From Notamacropus eugenii (lineage: Eukaryota; Chordata; Mammalia; Diprotodontia; Macropodidae), in the NCBI RefSeq assembly GCF_028372415.1, contig NC_092872.1, positions 549,813,205 through 549,877,204 of the forward strand: 64,000 bases of DNA, read 5' to 3'. The notes under the pieces are model-generated. The model saw only the letters and a program-made list of their open reading frames with translations, searched no databases and had not been told where the DNA came from. Shown piece by piece: positions 20,627 through 32,214 of the stretch. A program made the translations under genes and the position numbers. The stretch's first letter is position 1. Each line of letters opens with the position of its first letter.

Positions 20627-21147
20627 TGGGATTTTTGGTTGTTTTTTTTTTCCTGGAGTTCAGTTTTCAAGGCTTACGCTAAATTGTAAACATCTGAAGG
20701 ATTAATCTCCTTTGAAGCCTGATAATTACCAACTGTGCTGAGTCATGCAGGTTTTGTGCCTTCTGCCTCTGAGCCAATCAGGGGCCAAGTCTTTGGGAGG
20801 GGGGCATTTTGGTTTAGGGGCTTGCTCATGAGAAGGATCTTTGGATTTCCTGGACCAGACTTTGGGTAGTCATTTGTTTACACCCTCCTGCCCCCCCAGT
20901 ATTCAGATGTTGGTGCTCTCCTGGTCTGGTGGTATAGGTAGTATTAGTTGTATTATTGTGTTTAGACAGTTGGAACCCTGTCTATTGGATTCTTTCTTGG
21001 ATATTTACTTCTCTCTACTGATATATCTTTGTCTTTCTACATTGTTTAATTAAAGTAAGACTGTTGACCCCTCTGAAGCTGTATTTAGAGAAGTAGATCA
21101 AAGAGCATGTGCTAGCAGCCCACCCTGTGTGCTAGCGTGATTGCTAA
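20627..21147. mobile_element. About 520-bp LTR-like insertion splitting an L2 copy (fossil)
   Basis: The L2 sequence stops at about 20625 and resumes at about 21148 (gtggtagaggggttgacttt), with unrelated sequence between. The insert starts near tgggatttttgg and ends near gctaacaca. It has a CCAAT box (gagccaatcagggg), a C-rich patch and an ATTAAA-like signal near the right end, the general plan of a solo LTR. A short AGTGG repeat flanks it (aagtggg / cagtgg). No coding part of a provirus is present. Family and age are unknown, but it is younger than the L2 it interrupts. Confidence 0.4.
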
Positions 21148-21149
21148 CA

Positions 21150-22340
21150 CAGTGGTAGAGGGGTTGACTTTGGCAAGAAAAGGGTCACCTCTTTGTCAGA
21201 GACTGGGGGAAAGGAGGAGAAGTGGGAGATGATATCAAGGGTTTTTGAGATGAAGAGATAGGGAGAAGAGGAAGCTCAAATGGCTTCAGTCTTCATAGTA
21301 AAGTAAGGAGCAATTTATAGGGACAGGTCTCAGTTAAAGGGGAAGGTAGACTGTGCGGGCCTTCATGTGGAAGAAGTCTGGAATAGTTTCGGTAGAGAGT
21401 GAGATAGGAAAGCAATTAGGGAGAGTGAAGACCCAGTTGAGGCTAGGTATCATGAATTTGTAATGTACTCAGCTACTCAATCAGCGCAATTGTAAAACTT
21501 TCCCTTGCATTGAGTGGCTCTTGAGTAGGAGTGGAGGTGGGATGGTGGGAGTGATACAAGACTGAGGTTTAGCAAGATGAATGGTGGTGATAGGTCAAGG
21601 AGATAAGGGACGAGAGAGCAGAGAACAGCGTACAGTTGAAATGACTATTGGGTTGAAGTTGGAAAGGGAAGAAATTGAAGTTAGAATAATGGTCCAAGAA
21701 AGGACTGAGGTAAAGGGATTGGAGAGGATGAATGGGGAAGAAAAGGTTTAGGAGGGGTAAACCTTGGGGAGAGGTACAATGCTAGGTTATGGTCAGTTTA
21801 AGTAAGTGGTATATGGTATATATGGTATATATGGGTAATGGGGAAGTCTAATGGGTGACCATCCTTACGTGTGGCTGAAGTGGAATATAGAAGGTCCTGG
21901 GATTTAAGGAGACTGAGAAACTGGAAGATTAGGGAGTTTGAGGGAGCATCTAAGTTGATATTAAAAGTCCCCTAGTATAAGAGCAGGAGTTGGATAGAAG
22001 ACATAAATGGACAGCTAGGCCCTGAGGGAGAATGACCTGGGAGTCCACATACTGCAGCTACTAGAATTTGCAGAGGGTGTGAAATTTTGACTTGAGTGTA
22101 CTTCAAAAAAAAGAAAGGTTGCCTGAGGGAAGGAGGTAAAGGGGAAGTCTGGGACTGCCTCGCTAGGGGACTTGAAAGAAGTCTGAGAGTATTCTAATTT
22201 TCCCTCCAGGACCAGGGTGTTGTGGCATGTTAGGGAAGGTACAACCAATGATGGAGAAGAAAGCTAGGGATGTACTGCTAATCAATGGAAGTAGTGAGAG
22301 AAAAAGAGGGGAAAGGGGAGTTGTTTTGCTATGGAACAAT
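21150..22340 (-). repeat. L2-type LINE (right part of the split copy)
   Basis: It resumes with gtagaggggttgactttggcaagaaaagggtcacc, the same phrase as at 20345-20380 of the left part, then goes on in L2 order (gggggaaaggaggagaagtgggag; gtgtggctgaagtgg). Several short frames exist but are not informative on their own. Confidence 0.55.
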
Positions 22341-22869
22341 TATTCCAGAGGACAGAGTGTAAGAGGTGCGTGAAGCTGAAGTAGGACTTGTGGGGTAGGT
22401 TTTAGAGAGATGGAGACTGTTTTCTCCTTACTAGCCAGTTACTGTTAAGTACAGCCATAGGGAGAGAAAAAAAAAGAGAAGCCAAAGTGATAGTAGTGGG
22501 TGGCATGCAAGTAGAAAAGTTCATAGTCTCCAAGAGGTACTGCAAAGGGAGGGTGTAGCGGAGGGCAACCCGGGGACATGTGCAATGCAAAGTGGGAATG
22601 TTTTGGGTTCAGAACCAAGGATCCAGTGAAGTTGTGCGATGCAACATGACCAAGTGCTGCCAGAAACATTTGGGATTTTTATCGTATTTTTGGTCACTGT
22701 GTGTTCAGAAACCTTTTACTGTTGCCAAAACTTTCTCGACCTCACAGTTTGAGAAGCTCTGATTATTGTAGACAAAGAATGAGAAGTGGTGCCAAAGAGG
22801 GCTTGTCAGACCACTTACTCTCTGTGAAGGTTCTAGTTTGGCTGGAGTATAATATGCACTAAGGGGAAT

Positions 22870-23420
22870 AATACAGAATAAGTCTGGAAAGAGAGATTGG
22901 AGCTCAGTAAAGAGGACTTGAAATACCAGGCAGAGGAGTCTGTCTTTTATCTGAGGCAAGAGGAGCCACTGAAGATTTTTGAGCAGCTGAGTAACATGGT
23001 TAAAGCCTGTGATTGTTTTCTCAGTTTTGTAGAAGATGAATTGGAGAAGCCCAGACAGAGAATGGGAACAGAGAGAGAAGCTAGTATTATAGTAATAGTG
23101 CAGGCGAGAAGTGATGAGAATCATGTAAATGGATAGGATAGAAGAGATCTGAAAGGAGATATCTTACTGGTAGAACTGACAAAATTTGTCAACTGATTTG
23201 AGATGGGAAGAGAGAGAATAATGATGACCCTGAATTTGTGAACCTTGATAATTGGAAAGGAAACTGGTACCCTCAATAAAAACAGGGAAGTTTGGAGGAA
23301 GGGCAGGTTTGAGGGGAAGATAATTGGACATGTTGAATTTGAAATGATTATAAGATAAGCAGGTGGAAATGTCTAGCAAGTTGTTGGTGATATGGGACTG
23401 GAATTAAGGAAAATTTAGAG
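22870..23420 (-). repeat. L2-type LINE fragment just upstream of a damaged ITGB1BP1 exon
   Basis: It contains ggagccactgaagatttttgagcag, catggttaaagcc, aagtttggaggaagggcagg, and ttggacatgttgaatttgaaatg, the minus-strand L2 order found again at 36180-36480. It ends about 70 bp before the ITGB1BP1 exon at 23493. Confidence 0.65.
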
Positions 23421-23492
23421 CAAGAGTCCTGAAATCTTACTGAAAATATGTATTTTAAACATTAACTGGTCATTCTTATTTGCAATTTATAG

Positions 23493-23628
23493 GGCAAAGC
23501 AACAACAATTCTGATACCTGTTCTGAATTTTGAATAAAATATGTTGTTGTCATTGAGAAAGTGAAATTCAGTGAAGGAAAGTCTTGAAAGAGCCACTTGA
23601 TCTAATAAATTACATTGAAGTGGTGCAG
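23493..23628 (+). pseudogene. ITGB1BP1: ITGB1BP1 exon with in-frame stops and a net -1 length change
   Basis: Acceptor tttatag and donor gtaaaa are kept. In the frame handed on by the previous exon it reads QSNNNSDTCSEF, then TGA where human has Arg in AEFRIKYVG, then IKYVVVIEKVKFSEGK. Here the frame is lost around the human GKGLEGP; a TGA and later TAA TAA follow in the original frame. In the shifted frame the end reads PLDLINYIEVVQ, matching human PLDLINYIDVAQ. The exon is 136 nt, where the human protein implies 137. This is the start of the PTB domain (first strand and the linker before helix 1). Identity elsewhere in the exon is high, so the breaks may be fairly recent. Confidence 0.85.
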
Positions 23629-23639
23629 GTAAAAAATTT

Positions 23640-25590
23640 TTGTGTAAGAGATAGAACTTGTAAATATAGTCTTGACATCTCAATTCCTTTCTGTTATCTA
23701 CTCTTAGATATTAAAATTTTGGCTATGGGGAGAATAACTCTTGAAAGATCAGTAACATCTTAGTCCACTAGATGGCATTGCTTCCATGGGTTAAAATTAT
23801 TAGTAGTTAATATTTGATAATGCAAGCTTGGCAGTGGGTTGTTTTTTTTTTCTTCAGGAAATTATAAATCTTGACATGGCCAATACGGGAATAAGAATTT
23901 TTGTTTTCTCTTTTTCAGTGGGATAGGGAAGAGGAGGAATAGAAAATAAATGCTTAATTTAAAAACATAATTAAAAATAAAATTATTCATCTTGATAATT
24001 GATCACAGTCCCCTTTTCGTGAAAACTTAGCCATAATGCTAATGACATAGCTTTTGGAGGAAGTGAATGGGGAAGAGGAGAGATTAATATATGCATGTGG
24101 TAAAGTAAATGTTTCTTAGTAATCTATAGAAATTGAGTCAATCTGTCGTTTTAATTGGAAAAAATACTCCTGGTAATGATTTAAGTAACATTGGTTCTCC
24201 AATCATTTTAATTATGGATAATAGTCCGATATTTTTGTGTATTAACATGTCCTGATTTTTAATTATGTAGTTTATTAATACTTTACATCCTTATACAATT
24301 ATTAGCATTAACTTGGGATGGTAAGAGTCAATTTTATGGGATTAAAATTAGTTGGATCTAGTGTGGTAGTATTAGTCTGAGCTAAAATAGTCTTTCTTCC
24401 AAAACCAAGTATAGAACACTAATAATGAAGCTACACCAATAACTCTAGGAAATGGTTTGTGTTTGTGTAGCAGCATGCCAAAGCTGAATAATTAAGGCTC
24501 CAGCTTGAGAATACTGCCTACATAATGAATGAAACAGAATTTTTCATTATTTTAAAAATGAAAGCACATTCTAAATTGCTCATATCAATGTGAATTTTTC
24601 TCCTAGCTTTCCTGTTCCTATAGTGTCTTAAAATATCAGTAACAGAAATTTTAAAAAAGATGTTTTCCTCCGGTCTGCTTTTCAAGTTACTGTATTATAT
24701 AAAGCACAAAGGAATTTTGGTGACTAAGAAGTCAAACATCTGTTGTGATCAAATTTCCTTTTGTGGGAACCCTGCCAACCCCCTGGGGACATCTGATTTC
24801 TGTGAAGCTTTGAAACCAAGAAGTGAAGCCCATGTATACAGCTGTCTTAGCTAATTTTTCTATAACATTGGTTGTCAAGCATTCCAGCCTTAGTTTAAGG
24901 AAATGGTATTTAACACATACCTGAACACCATCAATCATTATAGAAATTGCCTCAGATAATTATTATAGAAAACACAATTAAACATTGCCCCAGTTTAACA
25001 GATAAGTCTGGGGAAAAGATGGTCAAAATAGGATTTTGTTTCTGATAAACTTAAGAATTGGTGAATCGTCGTTTGAAAAAGTAAACTGGAAAAAATTACA
25101 CTTTCAGGTGAACAATCTGCTGACCTACCTGAATAGTAAGGTAGCTTTGGTTTAATTGAATATATCTGATGTGCAGAATATGATTTAAAGAAATTCATAT
25201 AACCTTGTTGTGGACATGAGGCAAAATTTGGCCGTACGTCTTGGTTATTTCACTTGCTAATCACAGGCTCTGAGTTATGTTTAGGAAGGTTTTTTTCTTC
25301 ACCAGACCAAAAAATTAGTAAACCATTAAATCCATTGGGTTCCATAAGATGAATCACTGTTATAATTAGTGTAACAGAAAAACAAAAACATTTAATTATG
25401 AAATGAATAAGATTTCTGCTTCACAAGGATCTCTCCTGTCTACTGTATATCCTGCATTCCCTGGGATTTGGATGCTAGACTGTTTTGTGATGGTCACGTA
25501 AACACTAGACAGGGAGTGAAGCATTAGAAGCTCTGACTGGACTTTTCACATAGAACTTTGGTGGTGACTATTTTGTTTTTCCTTTGAACT
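23640..25590. other. Intron with no recognised gene or repeat
   Basis: AT-rich, with short uninformative frames. I searched by eye for a second, intact copy of the PTB exons (NNSDTCAEF or [11 protein letters not shown] coding) and saw none. Confidence 0.45.
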
Positions 25591-25596
25591 TCAAAG

Positions 25597-25686
25597 CAAA
25601 ATGGAAAGTTACCATTTGTTCTTCTGGAGGAGGAGTTTCTTATAGGAGTTTCTAAATATGACAAAGTATTGACATCCAATCATTAT
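25597..25686 (+). pseudogene. ITGB1BP1: ITGB1BP1 PTB-domain exon, diverged and one codon short
   Basis: It reads QNGKLPFVLLEEEFLIGVSK then YDKVLTSNHY. Human has [20 protein letters not shown] then YGIKVSTSDQY. The exon is 90 nt against 93 in human, through loss of one codon in the GIK stretch. Pro-Pro is replaced by Leu-Leu and there are several other changes in an otherwise very conserved domain. The frame is still open. The acceptor is a poor cttcaaag and the donor is gtgttt. The number of changes is much higher than in the next two exons. Confidence 0.8.
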
Positions 25687-25689
25687 GTG

Positions 25690-26860
25690 TTTATGTTTTA
25701 AACATATAATTTGAAAGGGAAGAAAAGATCATTGGTGATTTAATGCTCTAAAATATCACTAGAGACCTTGCTGTGTTGAGATACTCCATGGTTCATTCAA
25801 CAAACATTTAGCAAATGCTGGATAGTAAATACTCTGCCTGACAGCAGGAAAATATTTCTCTGAATCTGTGTACCCCAGTCTGTGGGTCATGTATCCCTTC
25901 AAGGGCCATGGAGTCATTACAAGGGATGTTTGTGTCCACATGCAAATGAGCTATCTGATCTAACACCTCAGTACATACCTTCTATTGACTGAAGGTCTCA
26001 CACATATGTTTCTGTATGGTATTACTTTTTTTTTTTTAACATGCTATTATCACTAATGAAATATGAAACATTATCAAATTCATGGTAGGTTTTTGTCAGT
26101 TTCTGAATTGCTAGAAACTAATAAATAGCACAATTAAAAGTATGTTAAGAAGCATGAAATTTGTTTTGGTTAAAAGAATGCTCTCCTCCTTGAAAATAGT
26201 GATTTTATTCATTTAGATAATGCACAATCCCTGCCCTTTTGATGCTGAGTCAGTGATGGACAAAACATAGAAATGTCACATTGCTGCGTTAGTTAGACGT
26301 GCATCAAAGAGGTACAAAGGAAAGTGCTCTGGTAGGTCTAAGGGAGATGCTGTTTGTTAAAACTAAGCAAGCACGTCAGGGGAAGCTTTATCTTCTTGTC
26401 TAGCTCCCCTGAAGGAGTTAGTAGTAGGGGCCCATTCTGCAGACAGAGGTAGAGACTAGTTCATAGCACCACAGGAATCCTTGAAGCTGTTTCACCAAGA
26501 AAAGAGATAAGGCTGCCCTTTTAACAGGGAGGGAAACTTTTGGGATGGTATTTTATTATGATTATCAGTCTATATATTGGGAACTAAAGTTAGATTGATT
26601 TCCTTTCACAGAGCCCAAGTTAGGAATGTAATGTATTAAAAAGCTCTGTTTAGAGGGGACTACAAAGACTGCCTAGCAGAGGGCACTATTTTAAGGCTTT
26701 TAAAAGCTTTAGGTCATTCCATAACCATCTTTGGTCAAACTTGTGTACATTATGTTGAGACACTTGTGTGGGAAACTTAATTGTATTACTTATACATGGC
26801 TCCTTAGAAGCAGAACCAGCTTTTGTAACAGCCATGATGATTCTGGATTTCTCCCTCATT
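25690..26860. other. Intron with no recognised exon
   Basis: A possible L2 tail phrase (cattcaacaaacatttagcaaatgc) is at 25793-25820. A T run is at 26028. No further coding evidence. Confidence 0.4.
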
Positions 26861-26867
26861 TCTGTAG

Positions 26868-27017
26868 GATGTTTTACACAGACATGCTCTGTATTTAATC
26901 ATCCGGATGGTGTGCTATGATGATGGTCTAGGAGCAGGAAAAAGCTTACTGGCGCTAAAGACCACAGATGCAAGCTATGAAGAGTATAGTCTATGGGTGT
27001 ATCAGTGTAACAGCCTG
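26868..27017 (+). CDS. ITGB1BP1: ITGB1BP1 PTB-domain exon, intact
   Basis: Acceptor ctcatttctgtag, donor gtaagg, 150 nt, phase 0 to 0. It codes 50 residues starting [20 protein letters not shown] and ending [13 protein letters not shown]. By memory of the human protein, only one residue differs (DASYEEY for DASNEEY). It forms the second half of the PTB domain, including the strand and C-terminal helix start that dock the integrin NPxY motif. In human this is the exon skipped to make ICAP-1 beta. Confidence 0.9.
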
Positions 27018-27293
27018 GTAAGGTTTTGGCTTATTTCATCTCTCCCCTGTCTTCCACCCCTGCCCCCAATTTTTAACTGGCTAATCCAAACCAAGAAGGA
27101 AAACTAGGAAACTCCTTGGTTAGGTTTTCAAGGCCTGGGGTGATGACATAATTCTGGAGGCTGGGTTAGCTACCCAGGTCTGGGACCCTTTGGGAAAATT
27201 ACTGTATTAGGTCCTAATCTACAACAAATATTTTTAAAACCAATGAATGCTGCTTTTAGTAACATTAGTTTTGTCCTATTTTACATAATATAG

Positions 27294-27365
27294 GAACAAG
27301 CACAAGCTATTTGCAAAGTTTTAGCCACAGCTTTTGACTCTGTATTAACATCTGAGAAATCCTGA
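27294..27365 (+). CDS. ITGB1BP1: ITGB1BP1 terminal coding exon, intact
   Basis: Acceptor tttacataatatag. It codes [20 protein letters not shown] then EKS and TGA. Human ends [20 protein letters not shown] then EKP. This is the C-terminal helix of the PTB domain. Both ends of the exon are in order. Confidence 0.9.
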   Translation, partial: [23 protein letters not shown]

Positions 27366-27720
27366 GTTCCTGCTAGAGTGGAAGATAAATAACTTCATCT
27401 GAAAGAAGCCAGCATTCAAGATGAAACAGGAGGTGAACTTTTATCTCCACTGAAGAATAAAGAACCTTCATTCCAGTTTCATAAAGAAAATGTATTTTAA
27501 AAATATCAATCATTTCAACCCTGTCAATGCAAAATTTTCTAAGCTCTCCAAAGCATTTCTAAAACCCAGGTGTATGTTAAGACTGTCAATGAAGAGAACT
27601 TTCTGCTTGGATGATAAAGAGCCTGCATGCCAAATTTGACCCCTCTTAACTTATCCAGCTTAGCACCAGAAAGTGTTGTGTATAAAAACATTTTAATGTA
27701 TAATAAACATTGCAACCTAG
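27366..27720 (+). other. ITGB1BP1: ITGB1BP1 3'UTR with AATAAA
   Basis: Noncoding sequence continues from the stop codon to an AATAAA at about 27700 (tgtataataaacattgcaacc). A second AATAAA lies at about 27455 (gaagaataaagaacc), which could give a shorter form. The tail ends about 400 bp from the end of the oppositely directed ASAP2 3'UTR. Confidence 0.6.
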
Positions 27721-28094
27721 TTTACCTTGTGAAAGTTCAATGTATTCTACAGCCATTTGCTATTGGAGAGACATGAGGAAAGAAGGGAGGGAGAGTAGAG
27801 TATTAGTTTGATCAAAAGACTTGGGTTGTCCTGCCTTGGCCTTGTAGCCCATGGGGTTGCTAAGGAAGGCAAAGTCTGGATGTTGGATCCCTCCTGAATT
27901 CTTGGCTTTGCTCAGACTGCCACAGGGGGTGGGCAGACATCGTGTCTCTGGGAAAATGGGCTAGTTTCAAGACTTAATTTCACCTACTTTAGGTTCCCTA
28001 CTAAAGGTGACTGTTGATAGCACTCCAAAATAGTAGGCTATCTTTTCAACATATCTAAATAATAAAGGTTACACACAGGAGCACATTTAAGAAA

Positions 28095-30722
28095 AAATTG
28101 AGTTTAAAAGTATTTTATTTTTTTTCCAGTCAAACGACTGGTTAACAAGATTAAACTTCTGAAACATGCTCTAATTATAAATCACTGCATTCGGGACATT
28201 GAAAATAAGAGCTGATTTAGGTTATACAATATATACAGTTGCTCTGCAACTACACCGAAATAATCAAATGAATGAATTGAATATTATACATCTCAGATAG
28301 CACTCTGTGCTGCAGATTCAGCGTCATCCACTCCTTTGGAAACAGTTAACACAGCAACCAAGTAGACTGTTCACAAAATTTCAAAATCATCATCCCTTGA
28401 AGTTTGCTTTGATGAAGAATGGCAAATGCAAAGATGCCAGAATCCTGCAGCTGAAATTTATGAAAAGTAAACTTTTAAATATAAATAGATATCTACAATG
28501 CATTCAGATTGATGTCTGCCTGTCTTTTTTGCTGCAAAAAGGAGCAAATACCTCCAAGGATGTTAATGGGCGAAGTATTTAAAATGTATTTCTGCTCTGG
28601 CAAGAGGAATAATATTAGTTACCTGCACAATAGCACCACCAGATTGGAACTTTAAACAAGAATACCAAGATGTGTCCCAGACATGTACCACTGAACCTGA
28701 TCGAGAAGTATCTGGGACCAGAATCCAAAGGCTTAAATTTGACTTTATCTCACAGCTGACACCAAATCATCCAAATGCTGACTGCAAGTTTCATATTCTA
28801 AGAGAATGTGTTCAAAAAAAATACAGGAGAAGTGAACTGTGCAAAATACGGGCTGTTTACTTTCTTGCATCTTAGCATGGAATCAAAATGTTTCCAAAAC
28901 CAAAAATGGAACTCATCAGCTAATACTCACAATTCTAGTGCTAAACTAAATCTAGAATTATAGATTTAAACTTTTTTTTTTACTGGGAACTTTGGAAAGT
29001 ACAAAGGAATCTACTTAAAACTCAACAAAAACATTGTAATACATTCCAGTTTTTTTTCTTTTTCACTTTCTTAGTGGCTTCAGAAATGAGTTATATATCA
29101 AGAAGCTATACAACGCAAGCTTTTCACATGATAACGGCAGGCTATCACAATCAAGTGTACCATTTTCAAAAAACAAAAATCGTTAACTTTTTCCTAGCAT
29201 TAATTAATTTGAAGCTTCCCTAGTCTGTAAGATATAGTGGACATTGTCTTAAGTATTTTACCTTACAGCTTCAAAATTCTCATGTCAGATATTCATGTTA
29301 TGGAATTCATATACCACTTGCAGATAGTCAAGTTCATGTAACCAAATTTTAATTAGGCTTTTCTCATTACTCATTAGGTTAGTCTTCATTACCTGATTTT
29401 TTGTAGCATTAAGTTTCAAGTAAGGTACAATGAACTCAGTATTTAAATAGAAGTGAGAATTGTGATGTACATAGTGTTACACCCATCCACTGGGATCTGT
29501 GGATATTTGCTAGATATTTGTTCACAGACAAATGAACAGAATCTTTTTTAAGACATTGTTAACTACTGTTCATACTGGCATATTACATAAATGCACATAC
29601 ACTCATAGTTGAGTTAGGAAACAAGCACGTTGTGTTTAGAAGGAAAGGCAGTGGTACACTTAACAGGAAATGGCAATTAAGATGTACTAGTGAGTTTTCC
29701 AATAAATGCTGTTGTGACTCAGGATAAATATAGCATGGTCCACCACAATATTCTATTTGTGTGTACAGGTGTTACTGGGTGATTAAATAAGTTCAGGATG
29801 GCAAATTCTAAAACATCTAAAGCATGTAACTGGTTTTAAGAACTGCTTTGCAATCCATCATCCTTAGTTTAAAACTAAATTCAGGAAATGCAGTTTTTAT
29901 AACCTCCTAGAGTTGAGTTAACTGATAATATTGTCATGGATTTGAAGTAGCCATCAGTAGTAGTCTCATGAATACAATTGTTCAGGATCAATGTTACGTA
30001 AAGGACTTCCAAAACAGGTTATATGCACATGCAGCATCTAATAATGATACAGAGATTCTCAAACTCACAAATTAGAAAGTACAAACAAGTAAATGCAAAA
30101 ATTTTCAAGTTGGTTTAAATGTGTGCTTATGGTCAATTTCAAAGGAATGAACATCCTTTAAAGGTGAACTTAGGACCTTGTATCTGGAATGACCTTAACT
30201 CAGGAGGGCTGGCCCCTGGAGCAAGAGTGAACACAAGTACTGGGCTCCCTAAAACAACTGAGACAGCTGGTCTGAGATTCACTGACTTTAATATAAGCAT
30301 GTGAAAAGTTACAACTCCCAAATCAAGCCATGATAAGTCAAGAGGGATTTATTTCCAAACCTCATGTTTCAAAAGAAATATCTTTATGTTAAGCTGGTAT
30401 ACTGAATCCTGCTGGTTTGGGTTCAGAGATTAAAGTTTTTTTCAGTTCACCTTTAAACATAAAAATGCAAAAATGTATCCTTGAAAAAGAATATCAATGA
30501 CTGTTTCATGAAGAAAACAAAGCTTTCTTTAAAATCATTTACTTATAAAAATTATGTCCAAGATTTGAAACCAAAACAATGGCTGATTACAGTACAAGTA
30601 CAACTCAAGAAACTGGTTTTCTGGCAAGAATTTTGGAACCAACAGTGAAACTGGGACATAATGTTGACTTGTATAAGATGAAAATGAGAAATTTCTTCCG
30701 ATTTTTTTTGTTCAGTAGCAAT
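28095..30722 (-). other. ASAP2: ASAP2 3'UTR
   Basis: It is continuous with the last ASAP2 exon and free of recognised interspersed repeats, unlike the sequence around it, as expected of a conserved 3'UTR. A minus-strand AATAAA lies at 28119-28114 (plus-strand tattttattttt), giving a length of about 2.6 kb. Short plus-strand frames inside (28307, 28672, 30119) are chance. Confidence 0.65.
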
Positions 30723-30797
30723 TCAGTCAGCAATAAAGTGCACAAATGATACAGGAAAAGCTCCTTTGCGACTAGGATCTCCATCAATGTGGCCAAT
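30723..30797 (-). CDS. ASAP2: ASAP2 last coding exon (SH3 C-terminal half, stop)
   Basis: On the minus strand the acceptor tttcag is followed by IGHIDGDPSRKGAFPVSFVH then FIAD and TGA, 75 nt. Human ASAP2 ends IGHIDGDPGRKGAFPVSFVH then FIAD. The G..PVSFV part is the SH3 hallmark that forms the floor of the proline-motif pocket. Only one residue differs from the human sequence as I recall it. Confidence 0.95.
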   Translation of the reverse strand: MGHIDGDPSRKGAFPVSFVHFIAD

Positions 30798-31489
30798 CTG
30801 AAATGGAAATTGAAAACAATCCATGTTAGGAGAGTACCCAAAGTAGTTAAGCAAACATTTGTTCTGGGATCTAGTACCAGAAATAAGGACCTGGCAAAGA
30901 TCACTAATCCTTCACACTCCAGTTCTAAGTAACTAGATGATGTGGTCTACTGAGATGCAGGTCACATTCATAATAAAGGAAAGAGAATTTGTATCCACAC
31001 AGCAGACCCAAACCTACTCACTTTCTTCCTCTCTTGAAAATAGGGACAAATCTCAGACCTTTCAGTATTTTTCACTACCACCAACTTAGGTTGGAGTCAA
31101 GACCTCAGTGGCTATCTATGGAAATAAAAGTGAAACAGGTTTACGTGGATTTACCAGGAAGGGGACTTCTAGATGTTAGATATAAGCTTTTGCATTTTCA
31201 AAAGGTAACCACACGGATGACAACTAAACATATCTTTACAAACTTCTCATTCTCATCTATAATAAGTTACTCAGGTGTCTCCAGCATGAATAATTTACAA
31301 AGCTCTTTCCCTGCAACAATTTTGAGAGGTTGGTAGGATTCATAAGGCACTTAGGCCAAGAAATAGCTGATAACACATCGCAGGCACCATTTGAGTAAAA
31401 TGCTGCCCTCTGAATATTAAAGGTAATTATTATTACCGATTAATTTACTTAAAAATAGTTATCACTGCCCAGGCCCAAGAGAGGAAATG

Positions 31490-31665
31490 TGGTACAGTTG
31501 CAAATATGGTTGTTGAGATCAGAGGATTTAGGTTCAACCCAGTTTTGGCATTTACTTCTTATGTGTGATTTTAAGCCAAGCACTTAATTTCTCAGTTTTA
31601 CAGAGTGTAAAATGTAAGGACTAGATTATCTCTGAGGTGTTTTTAGCTCTAAATATTTGATCCTA
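31490..31665 (+). repeat. MIR-like SINE in the last ASAP2 intron
   Basis: The phrases gtggtacagttgcaaatatgg, ggatttaggttcaacccag, gtgattttaagccaagcacttaat and ctctgaggtgtttttagctct follow the MIR plan. Confidence 0.6.
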
Positions 31666-32214
31666 TTAACTTCAGTGTGAAACTACTACCCACATGACAG
31701 ATGACTGACGGATGGGGAAAAATTGAAGAGATAAACAAGCTATAGTTATCCTGTGCTTCTCCATTACCATCTATGTGATATTCACCTTCAGTCCTTCAGA
31801 GACTGTTTTATTTCCTGTCTTGTTGCTATACAGCATTTGGTAGAATGTTGGTGCTAAAACACTGACCCTTTTTCTCTTTCTGAGAAAATTTGGGGGGTGA
31901 ATAAGAATTTTCTAAAGGGAATCCAGTCCACTTTTCCTTCTCCTGTCAATTTGAGGCCCAGTTCATACATTTGTACTTTCTGGCTCAGACACACATACTC
32001 ATTAGATGTTCTCTATATGTTGTTCTTCCAAATTAATTTAATAAGTCAACCCATGCAAGACATCTTTCATCCACCTGAGCTTCCTGTGTGGATGGTCAGG
32101 CCGAACTGCTGAGTGGTTACAGATCTCTTTCATGATCTCTGCAATGTTTTGGGGCTTGAAGTGAAAAATCAGTATCACACAGAAGAAAAAGAAGAGGCTC
32201 ATGGTATGTAAAAG

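Larger units (their letters stand above)
17971..27710 (+). pseudogene. ITGB1BP1: ITGB1BP1 (ICAP-1) locus with damaged middle exons
   Basis: Five exons in the order of human ITGB1BP1 are spread over 9.4 kb with their introns, convergent with ASAP2 as in human 2p25, so this is the original locus and not a processed copy. ICAP-1 is a PTB-domain adaptor that binds the integrin beta-1 tail and KRIT1. Exons at 17971, 26868 and 27294 are open. The exon at 23493 has in-frame stops and is 136 nt instead of the expected 137. The exon at 25597 has lost one codon and several conserved residues. No exon for the human N-terminus (MFRKGKKRH...) was found upstream in the window. A full-length ICAP-1 cannot be read from these exons. 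Real gene loss, a functional shorter transcript, or sequence error remain possible. Confidence 0.7.

Noticed and set aside
28307-28875. Plus-strand frames of 91 and 67 codons
   Set aside because: They fall within the ASAP2 3'UTR on the opposite strand, with no protein similarity recognised.
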